NCBI GenBank assembly: GCA_963808165.1
Contig: CAWEET010000015.1
Location: forward strand, 1 to 64,000
Direction: 5' to 3'
Length of the DNA: 64,000 nt
Source: Thiosocius sp963808165
GTDB taxonomy: Bacteria; Pseudomonadota; Gammaproteobacteria; Chromatiales; Chromatiaceae
Shown in pieces: positions 26,636 to 34,619 of this stretch. The notes below the pieces were generated by a model that made no database searches, was not told the DNA's origin, and was given only the letters and a program-made list of their open reading frames with translations. The first letter of the stretch is position 1; each line of letters starts with the position of its first letter. Position numbers and translations under genes: made by a program.

Positions 26636-27015
26636 CGTCTACGCGGATTCGAGCATCGAGGTGGCGGTCTGGGGCCGTACCTATCGGATTCCCTGGTCAT
26701 TCCGTTACGCCAGCGTGCCTCGGCCGTTTCGCGGCGGCGAGCGGGCGAAAAAGCATACGGCGATCATCCGCCGCTCATTGGCAAGAAGTGAACCGTGAGC
26801 AATGCGATGGCAATTTTTCCGTGCCAGCGACGGGATTTCATCATTGGCTGAATGGCCGCATTTGGCCGACTGCGGCGGTTTAGGGTCCCGCTGGGAGTGG
26901 CCGCTCTGGAGAAAGCCAGCCGAGTGGAGCAGGGTCTGATGTTGCGATGAAGAGTGCCAGGTTGACTGAGGCTCTTTCCGATCAACCTTCATAGACAAAC
27001 ATCTGAGGTAATTTC
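26636..27015. other. Intergenic region of the island
   Basis: 380 bases. Contains a degenerate palindromic stretch (about 26850-26925) with GGCCGCATTTGGCCGACTGC, similar in style to dispersed intergenic repeats of gammaproteobacteria. No gene seen; the promoter of the next gene should be at the right end. Confidence 0.4.
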
Positions 27016-27261
27016 GTGGCGATGGAAGAGATTGACCTGATTTACTCCAAGCACTGTCAGACCGTGTCCAGGAATGGCAAGACAGTCAAAGTCGAGATCT
27101 ACGGTACAGGGAAAAACGACTGGATCCTCGAAGTGGTCGACAAGGACGGTAATTCAACGGTTTGGGACGACCCGTTCCCTACCGATGGAGCGGCGTTTCA
27201 AGAATTCCAGCGCACTTTGGAAGAGGAAGGTATTGAATCAATGATTGGCCTTGACCATTGA
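27016..27261 (+). CDS. Conserved hypothetical small acidic protein
   Basis: 81 residues from GTG (ATG two codons later is equally possible), with GAGGT upstream. Soluble, acidic, all-beta at first: LIYSKHCQTVSRNGKTVKVEIYGTGKNDWILEVVDKDGNSTVWDDPFP, then an acidic helix. It resembles short uncharacterised proteobacterial proteins, but I cannot name a family. One cysteine. It has good coding character and no frame damage, in contrast to the phage remnant nearby. Confidence 0.72.
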   Translation: MAMEEIDLIYSKHCQTVSRNGKTVKVEIYGTGKNDWILEVVDKDGNSTVWDDPFPTDGAAFQEFQRTLEEEGIESMIGLDH

Positions 27262-27296
27262 TGCTGATCTCAACCTGACCCGGGTACTCATGGTCC

Positions 27297-27331
27297 CTTG
27301 GTCGTAGGTTCAAATCCTACACGGCCCACCA
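27297..27331 (+). repeat. 3' fragment of a tRNA (Lys-like)
   Basis: The 35 bases include a perfect T-arm (GTAGG, TTCAAAT, CCTAC), a 3' acceptor strand ACGGCCC and an encoded ACCA end, like the end of a tRNA-Lys. The matching 5' acceptor (GGGCCGT), D-arm and a well-formed anticodon stem are absent upstream, so it is not a full gene. Such 3' fragments are left where an element integrates into a tRNA gene elsewhere or recombines away. Confidence 0.7.
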
Positions 27332-27460
27332 ATTCCATAGACATCAATGGTTTATCGTGACATGACCGGGGGCTGTGGTCTCTTGGTGGGTGTGCCGATA
27401 ATCCCTCCGCTCCAGGGGGGGCGTCTCGGGTCGTGCATGGGGTCTCCTTTTCGTTTGGGT

Positions 27461-27892
27461 TCAGTCGGCCCGGAACTGGGCGTGACAGGCGAGGCACTGT
27501 TCGAGCGTCCGGCCGGTCAGGACTGCGAGATCGGCCATATCGTCGGTTTCCGCGCGGATGGCAATCTCCTCGAACAGCAGGTGAGTCGGCCCACCGATGT
27601 CCTTGAAGGCCTGGGGCAGTTTGGCGCGCACCGACTCTGGTGTCGCACGTGCCATGCGATTGCCGGACAATCGTGCTGACGCGGCGATTGCCGCGCGGTT
27701 CTCGGTGCCGATCCCGGTGACAATGCCTTGGATGCTGGCCAGCATCTGGCGCATCTCGGCGAGAAACTCGACGCGTTCGGCGTCGGTGAGACCAAGTGAT
27801 TGGCGAGTGTCTACTGCATCTGCCTGGCTCGCCGGCGTGATGATGAAAACCACACTGGCAAGCAGCATGGCGCGCGTGAATCGTCGCTGCAT
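27461..27892 (-). CDS. Small c-type cytochrome (c'-like)
   Basis: 143 residues; start ATG 27892 with GAGGA upstream (a longer frame adds a non-signal sequence). A signal peptide (MLLASVVFIITPASQADA) leads to a mostly helical domain ending in the heme site QCLACHAQF eight residues before the end. A single CxxCH at the extreme C-terminus in a four-helix-like protein is the layout of cytochrome c' and related periplasmic heme proteins. The axial ligand cannot be read. Second of a pair with the following cytochrome gene, 55 bases apart on the same strand. It depends on the ccm system encoded 6 kb away. Confidence 0.82.
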   Translation of the reverse strand: MQRRFTRAMLLASVVFIITPASQADAVDTRQSLGLTDAERVEFLAEMRQMLASIQGIVTGIGTENRAAIAASARLSGNRMARATPESVRAKLPQAFKDIGGPTHLLFEEIAIRAETDDMADLAVLTGRTLEQCLACHAQFRAD

Positions 27893-27947
27893 CGGCTTCC
27901 TCACCGGTTGCGAAAATCGGTCGAACAGAATTACACGGGAACCCAGC

Positions 27948-28466
27948 TTATTGCACGCGGAAGCCTTTGTGACAGGCAACGCACTGGGCGGTGACCCTCG
28001 CCAGGGCCGCGAGCGCCGGTTTTACATCGCCGGTCGCCGCCGCGTCACCCGCCGTTACCGCAAACAGGCTTGCGGCCCGGTGCATGCCTGAGCCAATCTT
28101 GCGCATGGGCGCCGGCATATAGGGTGCGACGTCATGCGCCCCGTGCAGCTCGAGCGAGGTCATGCCCAAACGTTCTTCGGCGATCTGCTCAGCCGCGTCG
28201 AATCGCTCGTTGGCCAGCGCGTCCTGGATCTGTTGCAGGGCCAGCAGGTGGTCGCGCATGTTGTAAAGCATGTTCAGACGCATCTGTTCCGGCAACTGCA
28301 CCAGTGGACGCGTATCGGTCGGTGGATGCTGCAGCATGTGTTGCTCATGCTGCATGTGCTGCCGGTGCATGTTGTGTTTGGGCTGGTCGGCGCCCATTGC
28401 CACGAGCGTGCCGGCCGTGACGAGGGCGGTAATCACCAGGCAGGCCGTGAGTTGTCTCAGTCGCAT
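27948..28466 (-). CDS. Small c-type cytochrome with His/Met-rich N-terminus
   Basis: 172 residues; start ATG 28466 with GGGAG upstream. After a signal peptide (LTACLVITALVTAGTLVAMGA) comes a His/Met-rich stretch HNMHRQHMQHEQHMLQHP that could bind copper or another metal. A helical domain follows, ending in QCVACHKGFRVQ, the heme site at the very C-terminus. It resembles the downstream cytochrome in architecture, so the pair probably arose by duplication. Transcribed first, together with its partner. Role (electron transfer, metal or gas sensing) unknown. Confidence 0.82.
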   Translation of the reverse strand: MRLRQLTACLVITALVTAGTLVAMGADQPKHNMHRQHMQHEQHMLQHPPTDTRPLVQLPEQMRLNMLYNMRDHLLALQQIQDALANERFDAAEQIAEERLGMTSLELHGAHDVAPYMPAPMRKIGSGMHRAASLFAVTAGDAAATGDVKPALAALARVTAQCVACHKGFRVQ

Positions 28467-28826
28467 TGACGCTCCCCACTCAATGAGATTCACATTGGCA
28501 CGATGAGAGATTTTTCAATTCATGAGTGTGGGATGCGATCATGCCGTAGGAAAGGAAAACCTTGAAGCGGCATTGCTCCGATGCTGGAAAGTCTCGTCTG
28601 GCCATCATCTGACGAGTATCGGATTCTCCGCGGGTTCGTAGCAATAGAATGTTGGCCAAATCACTGGCAGCCTTCATACACACCCTTCTAACTCCGCATA
28701 ATCCGCAGAGAAACCACTCCGGGCAACACTTCTGGCCGAACCTTTTCCTGTGGCGGTGGCTCAAGGGAGCGTCCGCTTTGCCCAATCGGGATTAGCGGAG
28801 TCCCGACTTGAGAGTCGGTCCGCTAC
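28467..28826. other. Intergenic region with hairpin
   Basis: Gene-free stretch upstream of the cytochrome pair, so it holds their promoter. At 28794-28824 there is an imperfect hairpin: AGCGGA and CCGACT pair with AGTCGG and TCCGCT around a TGAG loop, with a three-base bulge. Confidence 0.45.
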
Positions 28827-28972
28827 TGGCCGGTTCCGGCTGTTGCCGATGCCGGAAGGAAGGTCAGCTTACGAGAGCGGACCATCGCATTGTGCACCGC
28901 AATAGTCCGTAGTCGACCCTCTGCTGCTGGTCAGGTGATGCCCAGCGATAGGCAGCTTAGTAACAGGAGCGG
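28827..28972 (+). repeat. Dispersed noncoding repeat, copy R2
   Basis: About 146 bases. The first 25 bases after 28831 (starting CGGTTCCGGCTGTTGCCGAT) are identical to 31033-31057 in R3, and the rest continues with high similarity (GGTCAG, GGACCAT, GTAGTCGACC, CAGTAACAG-like). It directly borders the stop of the DUF389 gene. No coding. Confidence 0.65.
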
Positions 28973-28975
28973 TTA

Positions 28976-30028
28976 TCACGGCTGCTCAAGGGATTCTGCC
29001 GCCTCTTGCTGCTCAGTCACTTCCCGCAGCGCGATAATACGCACCGTCGGTCTTCCACCCCGGACCTCCCAGACCAAGCGCGTGAGTTCATCCTTGAGTC
29101 CAACGGGCAATTTGCCCGGTACCGCTAGCAAGATACTGACTGCAGATGCTGGTTCCACGCTGACGCGGGCGATGGTGACAAGGTGGACTCCGGGCACCGA
29201 GCCCAGGTAGGCTTCCACTTCTTCCTGGACGTGGGCCGCCACGGGATAGGTCAGGGGCTTGTTCTGACCGCGTCTCTTCGTTTCTACCACGTTGCTCAAC
29301 AGCGGCAGCAGAAGAATCACCGCGAGCATCATCAGGACGAGAAACGCCGTCCGCGCCCAGCTGTTGATAGCGCGTTTTGTCTTGCTGCCACGAACTCCCA
29401 GCAGAATGAAAGCGCCCGCCGCAGAAAGGATGATGGCAACCACGTTAGTCAACAGCAGAATCGCGGAATTGGCCGCCACGTCCGGCTGGTCATTCGTCAA
29501 GCCGATACCTATCACGCAAAGGGGCGGGACCAGGGCGGCAGCGATAGCTACGCCGGCCAGCGTGTTGGCCAGTCCCGGCCGGCCAAGGGCATAGGCAGCC
29601 ACGAACCCCGAGAGCACTGCTACCCCCAGATCGAGAATATCCGGATTCCCACGAGCCTCGACCTCGATGGAGGGCTCGAAACCCGGGTTGAGCAAGCCCA
29701 TCATCACCGACACTGCAAATCCTGAAAGCAACCCCAGGACCGCGACGCCTACCGATTTGCGGTAGAGGGCGAGATTGCCCTGGGCCAGTGCCAGACCGGC
29801 GCCGATCAAGGGACCCATCAGCGGGGCCACCAGCATCGCGCCGATCACAACGGCCGTTGAGTCCTCAAGGAGGCCCAACGATGCAAGGCCCGAAGAAAGC
29901 ACCATCATCACGTGATAGTCGATACCCCCTTGAGCCCCCGCCTCAACCCGCTCGAGCAAGGCTTTTCGGTCATCCCGTTCCAGAGGGGGCAGCTGGTACC
30001 CCAGCCTTTCCAGCCATCGCGGCCTCAT
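28976..30028 (-). CDS. DUF389 family membrane protein
   Basis: 350 residues from ATG 30028 (MRPRWLERLG); a longer frame adds 23 unlikely residues. Short cytoplasmic N-terminus, then about six helices with the DUF389 core SSGLASLGLLEDSTAVVIGAMLVAPLMGPLIGAGLALAQGN and GVAIAAALVPPLCVIGIGLT. A soluble C-terminal domain of about 95 residues follows (VEAYLGSVPGVHLVTIARVSVEP). DUF389 proteins (TIGR00341) are widespread with no established function; transport is suspected. Stands alone, framed by repeats R2 and R3 together with the next gene. Confidence 0.9.
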   Translation of the reverse strand: MRPRWLERLGYQLPPLERDDRKALLERVEAGAQGGIDYHVMMVLSSGLASLGLLEDSTAVVIGAMLVAPLMGPLIGAGLALAQGNLALYRKSVGVAVLGLLSGFAVSVMMGLLNPGFEPSIEVEARGNPDILDLGVAVLSGFVAAYALGRPGLANTLAGVAIAAALVPPLCVIGIGLTNDQPDVAANSAILLLTNVVAIILSAAGAFILLGVRGSKTKRAINSWARTAFLVLMMLAVILLLPLLSNVVETKRRGQNKPLTYPVAAHVQEEVEAYLGSVPGVHLVTIARVSVEPASAVSILLAVPGKLPVGLKDELTRLVWEVRGGRPTVRIIALREVTEQQEAAESLEQP

Positions 30029-30276
30029 GTACGTCTGTTCTCCATCGCAAGAAAAAACAACAGGTAACGAAAATCGGCCAACGGCAGTTGCCAACAATCA
30101 CGGCCTGTTGCATCGCACCATCTGGAAGTCAGCACTCTACAGACCGGCCATTCGCCTCCATGTGGGCTGTGACCGCTACGCCTCATGCAGCCGTTTCAGG
30201 GATTTGGCGCGGAACAATTTCTCAATCTTGAATATCGTCCCAACTCAACACGGGTTCAGGCGCAATACCCTCGGGT

Positions 30277-30636
30277 CTATTTGCCGACCTTCCGCCCCAA
30301 CGCGCCGGCAGCGCCAGCCCCCACCGCGGCACCTCCAGCGCCACCTGCTTTCGCACCGATTGCACCGCCGAGTGCGCCACCAACCGCCGCTTCAGTCTTG
30401 CCATCCTTGGTCGTTGCTGCCGCTCCGGCTGCCCCCCCCAGGGCACCACCCACTACCTCACCGGTGCTTCCCCCAATCTTCTTGCCGACCGCAGCACCGG
30501 CGGCACCTCCAGCCGCACTGCCAACCGCCGTCTTTGCGGTACTGTCACCTAGAACTGGGGACACCAACAGAAGACCGCTCAAGAAGCTAACAACGAGCGC
30601 CAGATGTTTGAATCGGGGTAACTCTCTGCTTTTCAT
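30277..30636 (-). CDS. Glycine-zipper secreted/outer-membrane protein
   Basis: 119 residues; start ATG 30636 with a strong GGAGG site (a longer frame adds 15 residues). Signal peptide LALVVSFLSGLLLVSPVLG, then repeated GxxxG stretches (AAGGAAGAAVGKKIGGSTGEVVGGALGGAAGAA, GGALGGAIGAKAGGAGGAAVGAGAAGALG). This is the glycine-zipper pattern of small outer-membrane lipoprotein-like and membrane-inserting proteins. No lipobox cysteine. Possibly a channel-forming or envelope-stabilising peptide. Confidence 0.78.
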   Translation of the reverse strand: MKSRELPRFKHLALVVSFLSGLLLVSPVLGDSTAKTAVGSAAGGAAGAAVGKKIGGSTGEVVGGALGGAAGAAATTKDGKTEAAVGGALGGAIGAKAGGAGGAAVGAGAAGALGRKVGK

Positions 30637-31031
30637 GCCTCGCCTCCAATGCGGAGCGATCACAACCCATAGATAAATCATGGGCCTACAACCGTCACTA
30701 AGGAATGACTCTCGTCAAGCAACCATCCAACTCCGGCATCCCAAATGAACTTTTTCGGGAATCAGCCCAGTCATTCAAGCCATGAGTCTGATGCCGAACC
30801 AGCTACTCGCCCTCTGAAAGCTGTCGGCGGGCGAGCCACCATTAGAGAGGCGCCCGCTTTCGACGAGCCGAGACTCTGTGGGGCGATACCCGCGACTGGA
30901 AGTTGTGGATTGACTCCGTCCGTTCGCGGTCATCCTCGCGTGAACCGATTTGGCGCCGGCTCGAATCGAAAAGGTCCGCAATGCGCATGAAGCTGTCCGT
31001 CGCTGGGTGCTTGGCGACCGGCAGGTCATGC

Positions 31032-31174
31032 CCGGTTCCGGCTGTTGCCGATGCCGGTAGGCAGGTCAGCCTACGGGAACGGACCATATTATTGACCGCC
31101 GCAACAGGCTGTAGTCGACCCAGACTGCGGCCAGTCCGGTGGCGCCCGGTGAAAGGCAGGTCAGTAACAGAAAC
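31032..31174 (+). repeat. Dispersed noncoding repeat, copy R3
   Basis: Matches R2 over its whole length (25 identical bases at the start, then diverged) and R1 in its central part. R2 and R3 are direct repeats about 2.2 kb apart that frame the DUF389 and glycine-zipper genes. Confidence 0.65.
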
Positions 31175-31464
31175 GGTAATTCCCCGGTTGGGCCAGTTCC
31201 TTTCAGTCCACGGCTTTGCCGGCTCGCTGCCGACCGCGCAAAGCCAGGGTTGCCGATGGGCGGAGCAATTGAATAGGGCAGAAGGCTCGTAAAACGGGCA
31301 ATGCTAGGGCCTTGCCTACATCGAGATCTCGCCTGTATCGGGCTGTGACGGGGCCGTTTTTAATACGACAACCGTCGAATCCCGCCATTCACCCCGGTAC
31401 CAGTTCGGCGGCACCCCGGAGGGTTCCCTCCTGGCCCGCGCTCTCAGCCCGGGGAGGCTGCCCC

Positions 31465-31490
31465 CAGTTCTGCAGAATCCGGCAGAACTG
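31465..31490 (-). terminator. Hairpin downstream of tRNA-Arg
   Basis: Perfect 9-bp stem, CAGTTCTGC with GCAGAACTG, and an 8-base loop, 149 bases past the tRNA 3' end in its direction of transcription. No clear U-run follows, so the terminator role is tentative. Confidence 0.35.
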
Positions 31491-31638
31491 CGGCTCGGCC
31501 GTTACAGCTGCGCAATGGATACCTGGAAGTGGGCCAATTTTCGCCGAGCCTGGGGCCGCCGCTTGCAGTATCACCGCCGCTGTTTCACCCGGGGGTCCAC
31601 CAGCGTGTGGGTCGATCCCCGCAAGTGGTTGATTTGAT

Positions 31639-31715
31639 TGGCGCGCCCGACAGGATTCGAACCTGTGACCCCCGCCTTCGGAGGGCGGTACTCTATCCAG
31701 CTGAGCTACGGGCGC
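31639..31715 (-). tRNA. tRNA-Arg (CCG)
   Basis: 77 bases including an encoded CCA. The 7-bp acceptor GCGCCCG/CGGGCGC, D-arm TAGCTCAGCTGGATAGAG, anticodon loop CTCCGAA with CCG at 31679-31681, and T-arm ACAGG/CCTGT are all intact. Closely resembles the E. coli CCG-arginine tRNA. Its 3' end faces the decayed island; a 39-base degenerate copy of that end lies at 24508. Confidence 0.95.
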
Positions 31716-31812
31716 GGCGCGGCGCCATTCTCGCCTATTTCGGTCCCCCACCTCAATGGGATTGCGCTTTTTCGCTGCGCAGTGAGGGTCGCGTGGCGTC
31801 GTTGCCGGTCGC

Positions 31813-32514
31813 TTACAACAAGCCCTGCGTCGACTGCTGCAGCAACAGTGCCCCCAGCGTAACGGTGAAGACGCCGAGCATCGCGGTCAGTCCATTGTGC
31901 GCCCAGGTAAGGCTGTGTGCCGACCAGCGCAGCGGCAGGCTGATCACCACGGCCAGCGCGGCCATGCCCACGGCCGAACCGATGCCGAACAGCACGAGAT
32001 AGGTGAAACCCTGCCAGACCGATTGCACGCTGCCCAGTGCCAGAACGATCAGCGCCGCCGAGCCGGCCATACCGTGCACCATGCCGACCAGTAGCGGACG
32101 CAGTGGCAGGCGACTGCTGTGGTTGTGCCGATGGGCGCGGTCTGCGTGGTCTTGCCCCGGGGTGTGACTGTGGGCGTGAAAATGGGTCTGCCGACCATGG
32201 TTGTGCGCATGAAAATGGACGCGCTTGCGCCACAGTCTGAGCAATACATCGGAGCCGAGCAGTATCAGCATGAACCCGACGAGCGACTCGAGACCCAGTG
32301 CCAGGCGCGGCCCGATGCTGCCGCCAATCAGGATCATTGCACCGCCAAACAGCAGCAGGGTAAGGCTGTGACCCACACCCCAGGCCGCCCCCAGACGGGC
32401 CGCATCGCGCAATTTGCCGCCGTGCGCGCCCAAGCTGGCAACGGCTGCCAGGTGGTCGGACTCGACGGCGTGCTGCAGGCCCAGAAGCAGGCCGAGGATG
32501 AGGACACTGAACAT
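31813..32514 (-). CDS. NicO/UreH-type nickel (cobalt) transporter
   Basis: 233 residues, about six helices. Start ATG 32514 (GGAG upstream) gives MFSVLILGLLLGLQHAVESDH, in which H15-x4-D20-H21 is the HX4DH nickel-binding signature of NiCoT/NicO permeases. A second conserved motif is GWGVGHSLTL-like (AAWGVGHSLTLLLF). Residues 100-132 form a cytoplasmic His-rich loop (15 histidines) likely to bind metal. Inner-membrane import of Ni2+ or Co2+ is expected; export is possible for some relatives. The His-rich hypB is 21 kb away, so nickel use by a hydrogenase elsewhere in the genome is plausible. Confidence 0.86.
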   Translation of the reverse strand: MFSVLILGLLLGLQHAVESDHLAAVASLGAHGGKLRDAARLGAAWGVGHSLTLLLFGGAMILIGGSIGPRLALGLESLVGFMLILLGSDVLLRLWRKRVHFHAHNHGRQTHFHAHSHTPGQDHADRAHRHNHSSRLPLRPLLVGMVHGMAGSAALIVLALGSVQSVWQGFTYLVLFGIGSAVGMAALAVVISLPLRWSAHSLTWAHNGLTAMLGVFTVTLGALLLQQSTQGLL

Positions 32515-32779
32515 GATGGGCTCCGCTCCGGGCAGACACATTATCTCCGGATCGGCAGACGCGCGCACTGCTGCCGGTCAATGCAATGCCGTGTCGCCAG
32601 ACGATAGACGGTTTATTGACGCATGTCGGCAAATAAAAGAGATTCAAAAAATCAATACCCGTATCAAAAATATTGGTCTATGGTTAAGACGTTCAAGATG
32701 CGGCGCAAAAAATCGCGGCGGGAGACCGGCGCGCCGCATCGTTTTCTGGAACCAGACGATAGCCAAAGGAGAATGCAAG

Positions 32780-33124
32780 ATGTCCCTCGCAGCAGCGACA
32801 CATTTACACAATGCCGCAGTCAAAGGCCTCCCGTTGGATGATGACGGATTTCTGCTCGATCACAGACTGTGGAACCGGGCAGTGGCACAGGATCTGGCTA
32901 ACCGGATCGGGGTGGGGCCACTTGGCGCAACCCACTGGATGATCATCGATTTCGTCCGCGACAAGTATTTCCGCACCGGGGCATTGCCGCCGATGCGTAA
33001 CCTATGCCGCAAACTTGGCGTGGACCGCGAGGCAGTGAGCAAGTGCTTCGGTGGCTGTCGGCAGGTCTGGCAGATCGCCGGCCTGCCTCACCCCGGAGAA
33101 GAGGCGCTGAGTTATATGAGTTGA
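32780..33124 (+). CDS. DsrC/TusE-like protein lacking both redox cysteines
   Basis: 114 residues; ATG 32780 with AAAGGAG upstream. The family signature is clear: DDDGFLLDHRLWNRAVAQDLA, ATHWMIIDFVRDKYFRTGALPPMRNLCRKLG and the end WQIAGLPHPGEE. In DsrC the final motif is ACRFAGLPKPTGC with two cysteines that carry sulfur as a trisulfide; here these positions are W97 and E108, so neither is kept. Three other cysteines (C76, C89, C93) remain. It resembles the Cys-less DsrC relatives proposed to be regulatory rather than sulfur carriers. Monocistronic, followed by a 12-bp hairpin. Confidence 0.88.
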   Translation: MSLAAATHLHNAAVKGLPLDDDGFLLDHRLWNRAVAQDLANRIGVGPLGATHWMIIDFVRDKYFRTGALPPMRNLCRKLGVDREAVSKCFGGCRQVWQIAGLPHPGEEALSYMS

Positions 33125-33140
33125 GCGACCGGCTTCTCGA

Positions 33141-33177
33141 TGGCATGAATTGTCACTGGGTGTGGCAATTCATGCCA
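33141..33177 (+). terminator. 12-bp perfect hairpin between convergent genes
   Basis: Stem TGGCATGAATTG with CAATTCATGCCA and a 13-base loop, 17 bases after the DsrC-like stop. No immediate U-run. It lies between that gene and the convergent end of ccmI and may act in both directions. Confidence 0.55.
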
Positions 33178-33305
33178 GTCGTGCCGCTCTTTGCTCGTTG
33201 CCTGTTTTTTGCCGGTCGCAGATGTGCCTATCGCATCTGACCGGTTGGCGACGCGACGACCCCTGCCGCGACAATCCGGCCACGCCGGAATCTTCTGCGC
33301 AGTAC

Positions 33306-34619
33306 CTACTGCGCCACCTCATTGATCAGCAACTGGACGGTTGCCGGCGGGTTTTCACTGTCGACCAGAATGTCCGGAGCCACCATATCGCCTGGCTGCG
33401 TAGCCGGCTGGCCGCTCTTCGATACCTTTGCACTCACTTTGACCCGTGGGAACGACGACAATTTCATTGCCGGCATCATCGCCATCGCATCGGTCAGCGT
33501 GATCCGTAGCGGAAGTTCCCCGGCCTGGTGCCGGGCGACCGCCAGCGGCATCGGCGGGCCGTCTTCGGCGCGTGCCAGCACGAATACGGTATCCGCCGGC
33601 GCCACCTGTTCCATCAGCGCCGGTGCCAGCGCCACCTCGACCACGATGCTGGCGCCCTGGTCGTCGCCTGTCGCGGCCTCGGTCGCTGCTGCCGTTGTTG
33701 CCGATGCACCCGCCCGGGCCCCGGCAGTCGCCGCCCCCATGATGGACGGCAGTGCGCCCGGTGTGGGCGGTGGTTCCCCGCCGGCGTTACGAATCATCTG
33801 GGCGAGTTCGGCCTGCATTTCCGGTTGGTCCGCCAGCATCGGATGGGCGCGTCGCCAGTAATCCAGCGCTGCGGTATTGTCGCCCTTGTCGGCTGCGGCA
33901 TTGCCCAGCAGCCAGAGTGCGGTCACGCTGTTCGGGTCGATCTGCAGCGCCCGCTCCAGCAATTCGACGGCGCGGACTCCGACCCGGCCGCCTTCGCGCA
34001 TCGCCATGGCGTCGGCCAGCGACAGCAGGCCTGCGGTCTCGTTCGGCAGCAACTCCACGACATGTTCGAAGGCATAAACGGCATCGGGATACTGTTGCAG
34101 ACGCATATAGGTTCGGCCCAGCAGGAACCATCCCTCCGCGTTCTCAGGGTTCGCCTCCATGCGTTCACGTAGCTGGCCGACGAGTTCACCGAGCGGCGGC
34201 AACTCGGACGTGTCGCCGTGACCGGCCGCCACGTTGTTGGCGGTGGGCTGCTTGCCGATCATCTGCGGTGAGCCGATCTGCAGGTACAGGGGGACGGTTA
34301 TCAGCGGGATCAGCACCGCGGCAACCGGCAATGCCCAGCGTCCGCCCACGCCTGCCGAGGTGGCGCTCGCTTCGTGGGTGCCCTCGAGATCCTGTGCCAG
34401 CGCCAGTTCCAGATCCTGCTTCGCCTGGACGAATTCCTCATCCGACAGGTCCCCGGCCTCTTTCTGCTTGACCAGTTCCGCCAGGTGCTCGCGCGCGATC
34501 GCCACGTTGAACTGTTCAGTGACATCCGAGCTGGCCGTATGACGGCGCAGCAGGCTGGGTGCGAGTAGGGTCAGGGCCGCGATGATCATCGCGGCGGTGA
34601 TTATCCAGAACAGGGTCAT
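33306..34619 (-). CDS. ccmI: CcmI, cytochrome c maturation TPR protein
   Basis: 437 residues. Two helices at the N-terminus frame a cytoplasmic loop with the helix FNVAIAREHLAELVKQKEAGDLSDEEFVQAKQDLE. The second helix near 95-110 leads to a periplasmic TPR region (GWFLLGRTYMRLQQYPDAVYAFEHVVELLP, AVELLERALQIDPNSVTALWLLG), then a C-terminal domain of about 150 residues as in long CcmI/CycH. It presents apocytochrome c to the CcmFH heme ligation complex. It overlaps ccmH by 4 bases; last gene of the operon. Confidence 0.94.
   Translation of the reverse strand: MTLFWIITAAMIIAALTLLAPSLLRRHTASSDVTEQFNVAIAREHLAELVKQKEAGDLSDEEFVQAKQDLELALAQDLEGTHEASATSAGVGGRWALPVAAVLIPLITVPLYLQIGSPQMIGKQPTANNVAAGHGDTSELPPLGELVGQLRERMEANPENAEGWFLLGRTYMRLQQYPDAVYAFEHVVELLPNETAGLLSLADAMAMREGGRVGVRAVELLERALQIDPNSVTALWLLGNAAADKGDNTAALDYWRRAHPMLADQPEMQAELAQMIRNAGGEPPPTPGALPSIMGAATAGARAGASATTAAATEAATGDDQGASIVVEVALAPALMEQVAPADTVFVLARAEDGPPMPLAVARHQAGELPLRITLTDAMAMMPAMKLSSFPRVKVSAKVSKSGQPATQPGDMVAPDILVDSENPPATVQLLINEVAQ

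Larger units (their letters stand above)
30637..31638. other. 1-kb gene-free stretch of the island
   Basis: About 1,000 bases between the glycine-zipper gene and tRNA-Arg without a convincing gene on either strand. It holds repeat R3 (31032-31174), the 9-bp hairpin at 31465-31490 and degenerate sequence. The reading frames present lack start signals and family motifs. Confidence 0.5.

Noticed and set aside
27255..27331. Complete tRNA-Lys gene
   Set aside because: No matching 5' acceptor strand or D-arm upstream; only the 3' end is intact.
31389..31751. 120-residue minus-strand frame over tRNA-Arg
   Set aside because: Its ...FESCRARQ part is a translation across the tRNA gene, a common artefact.
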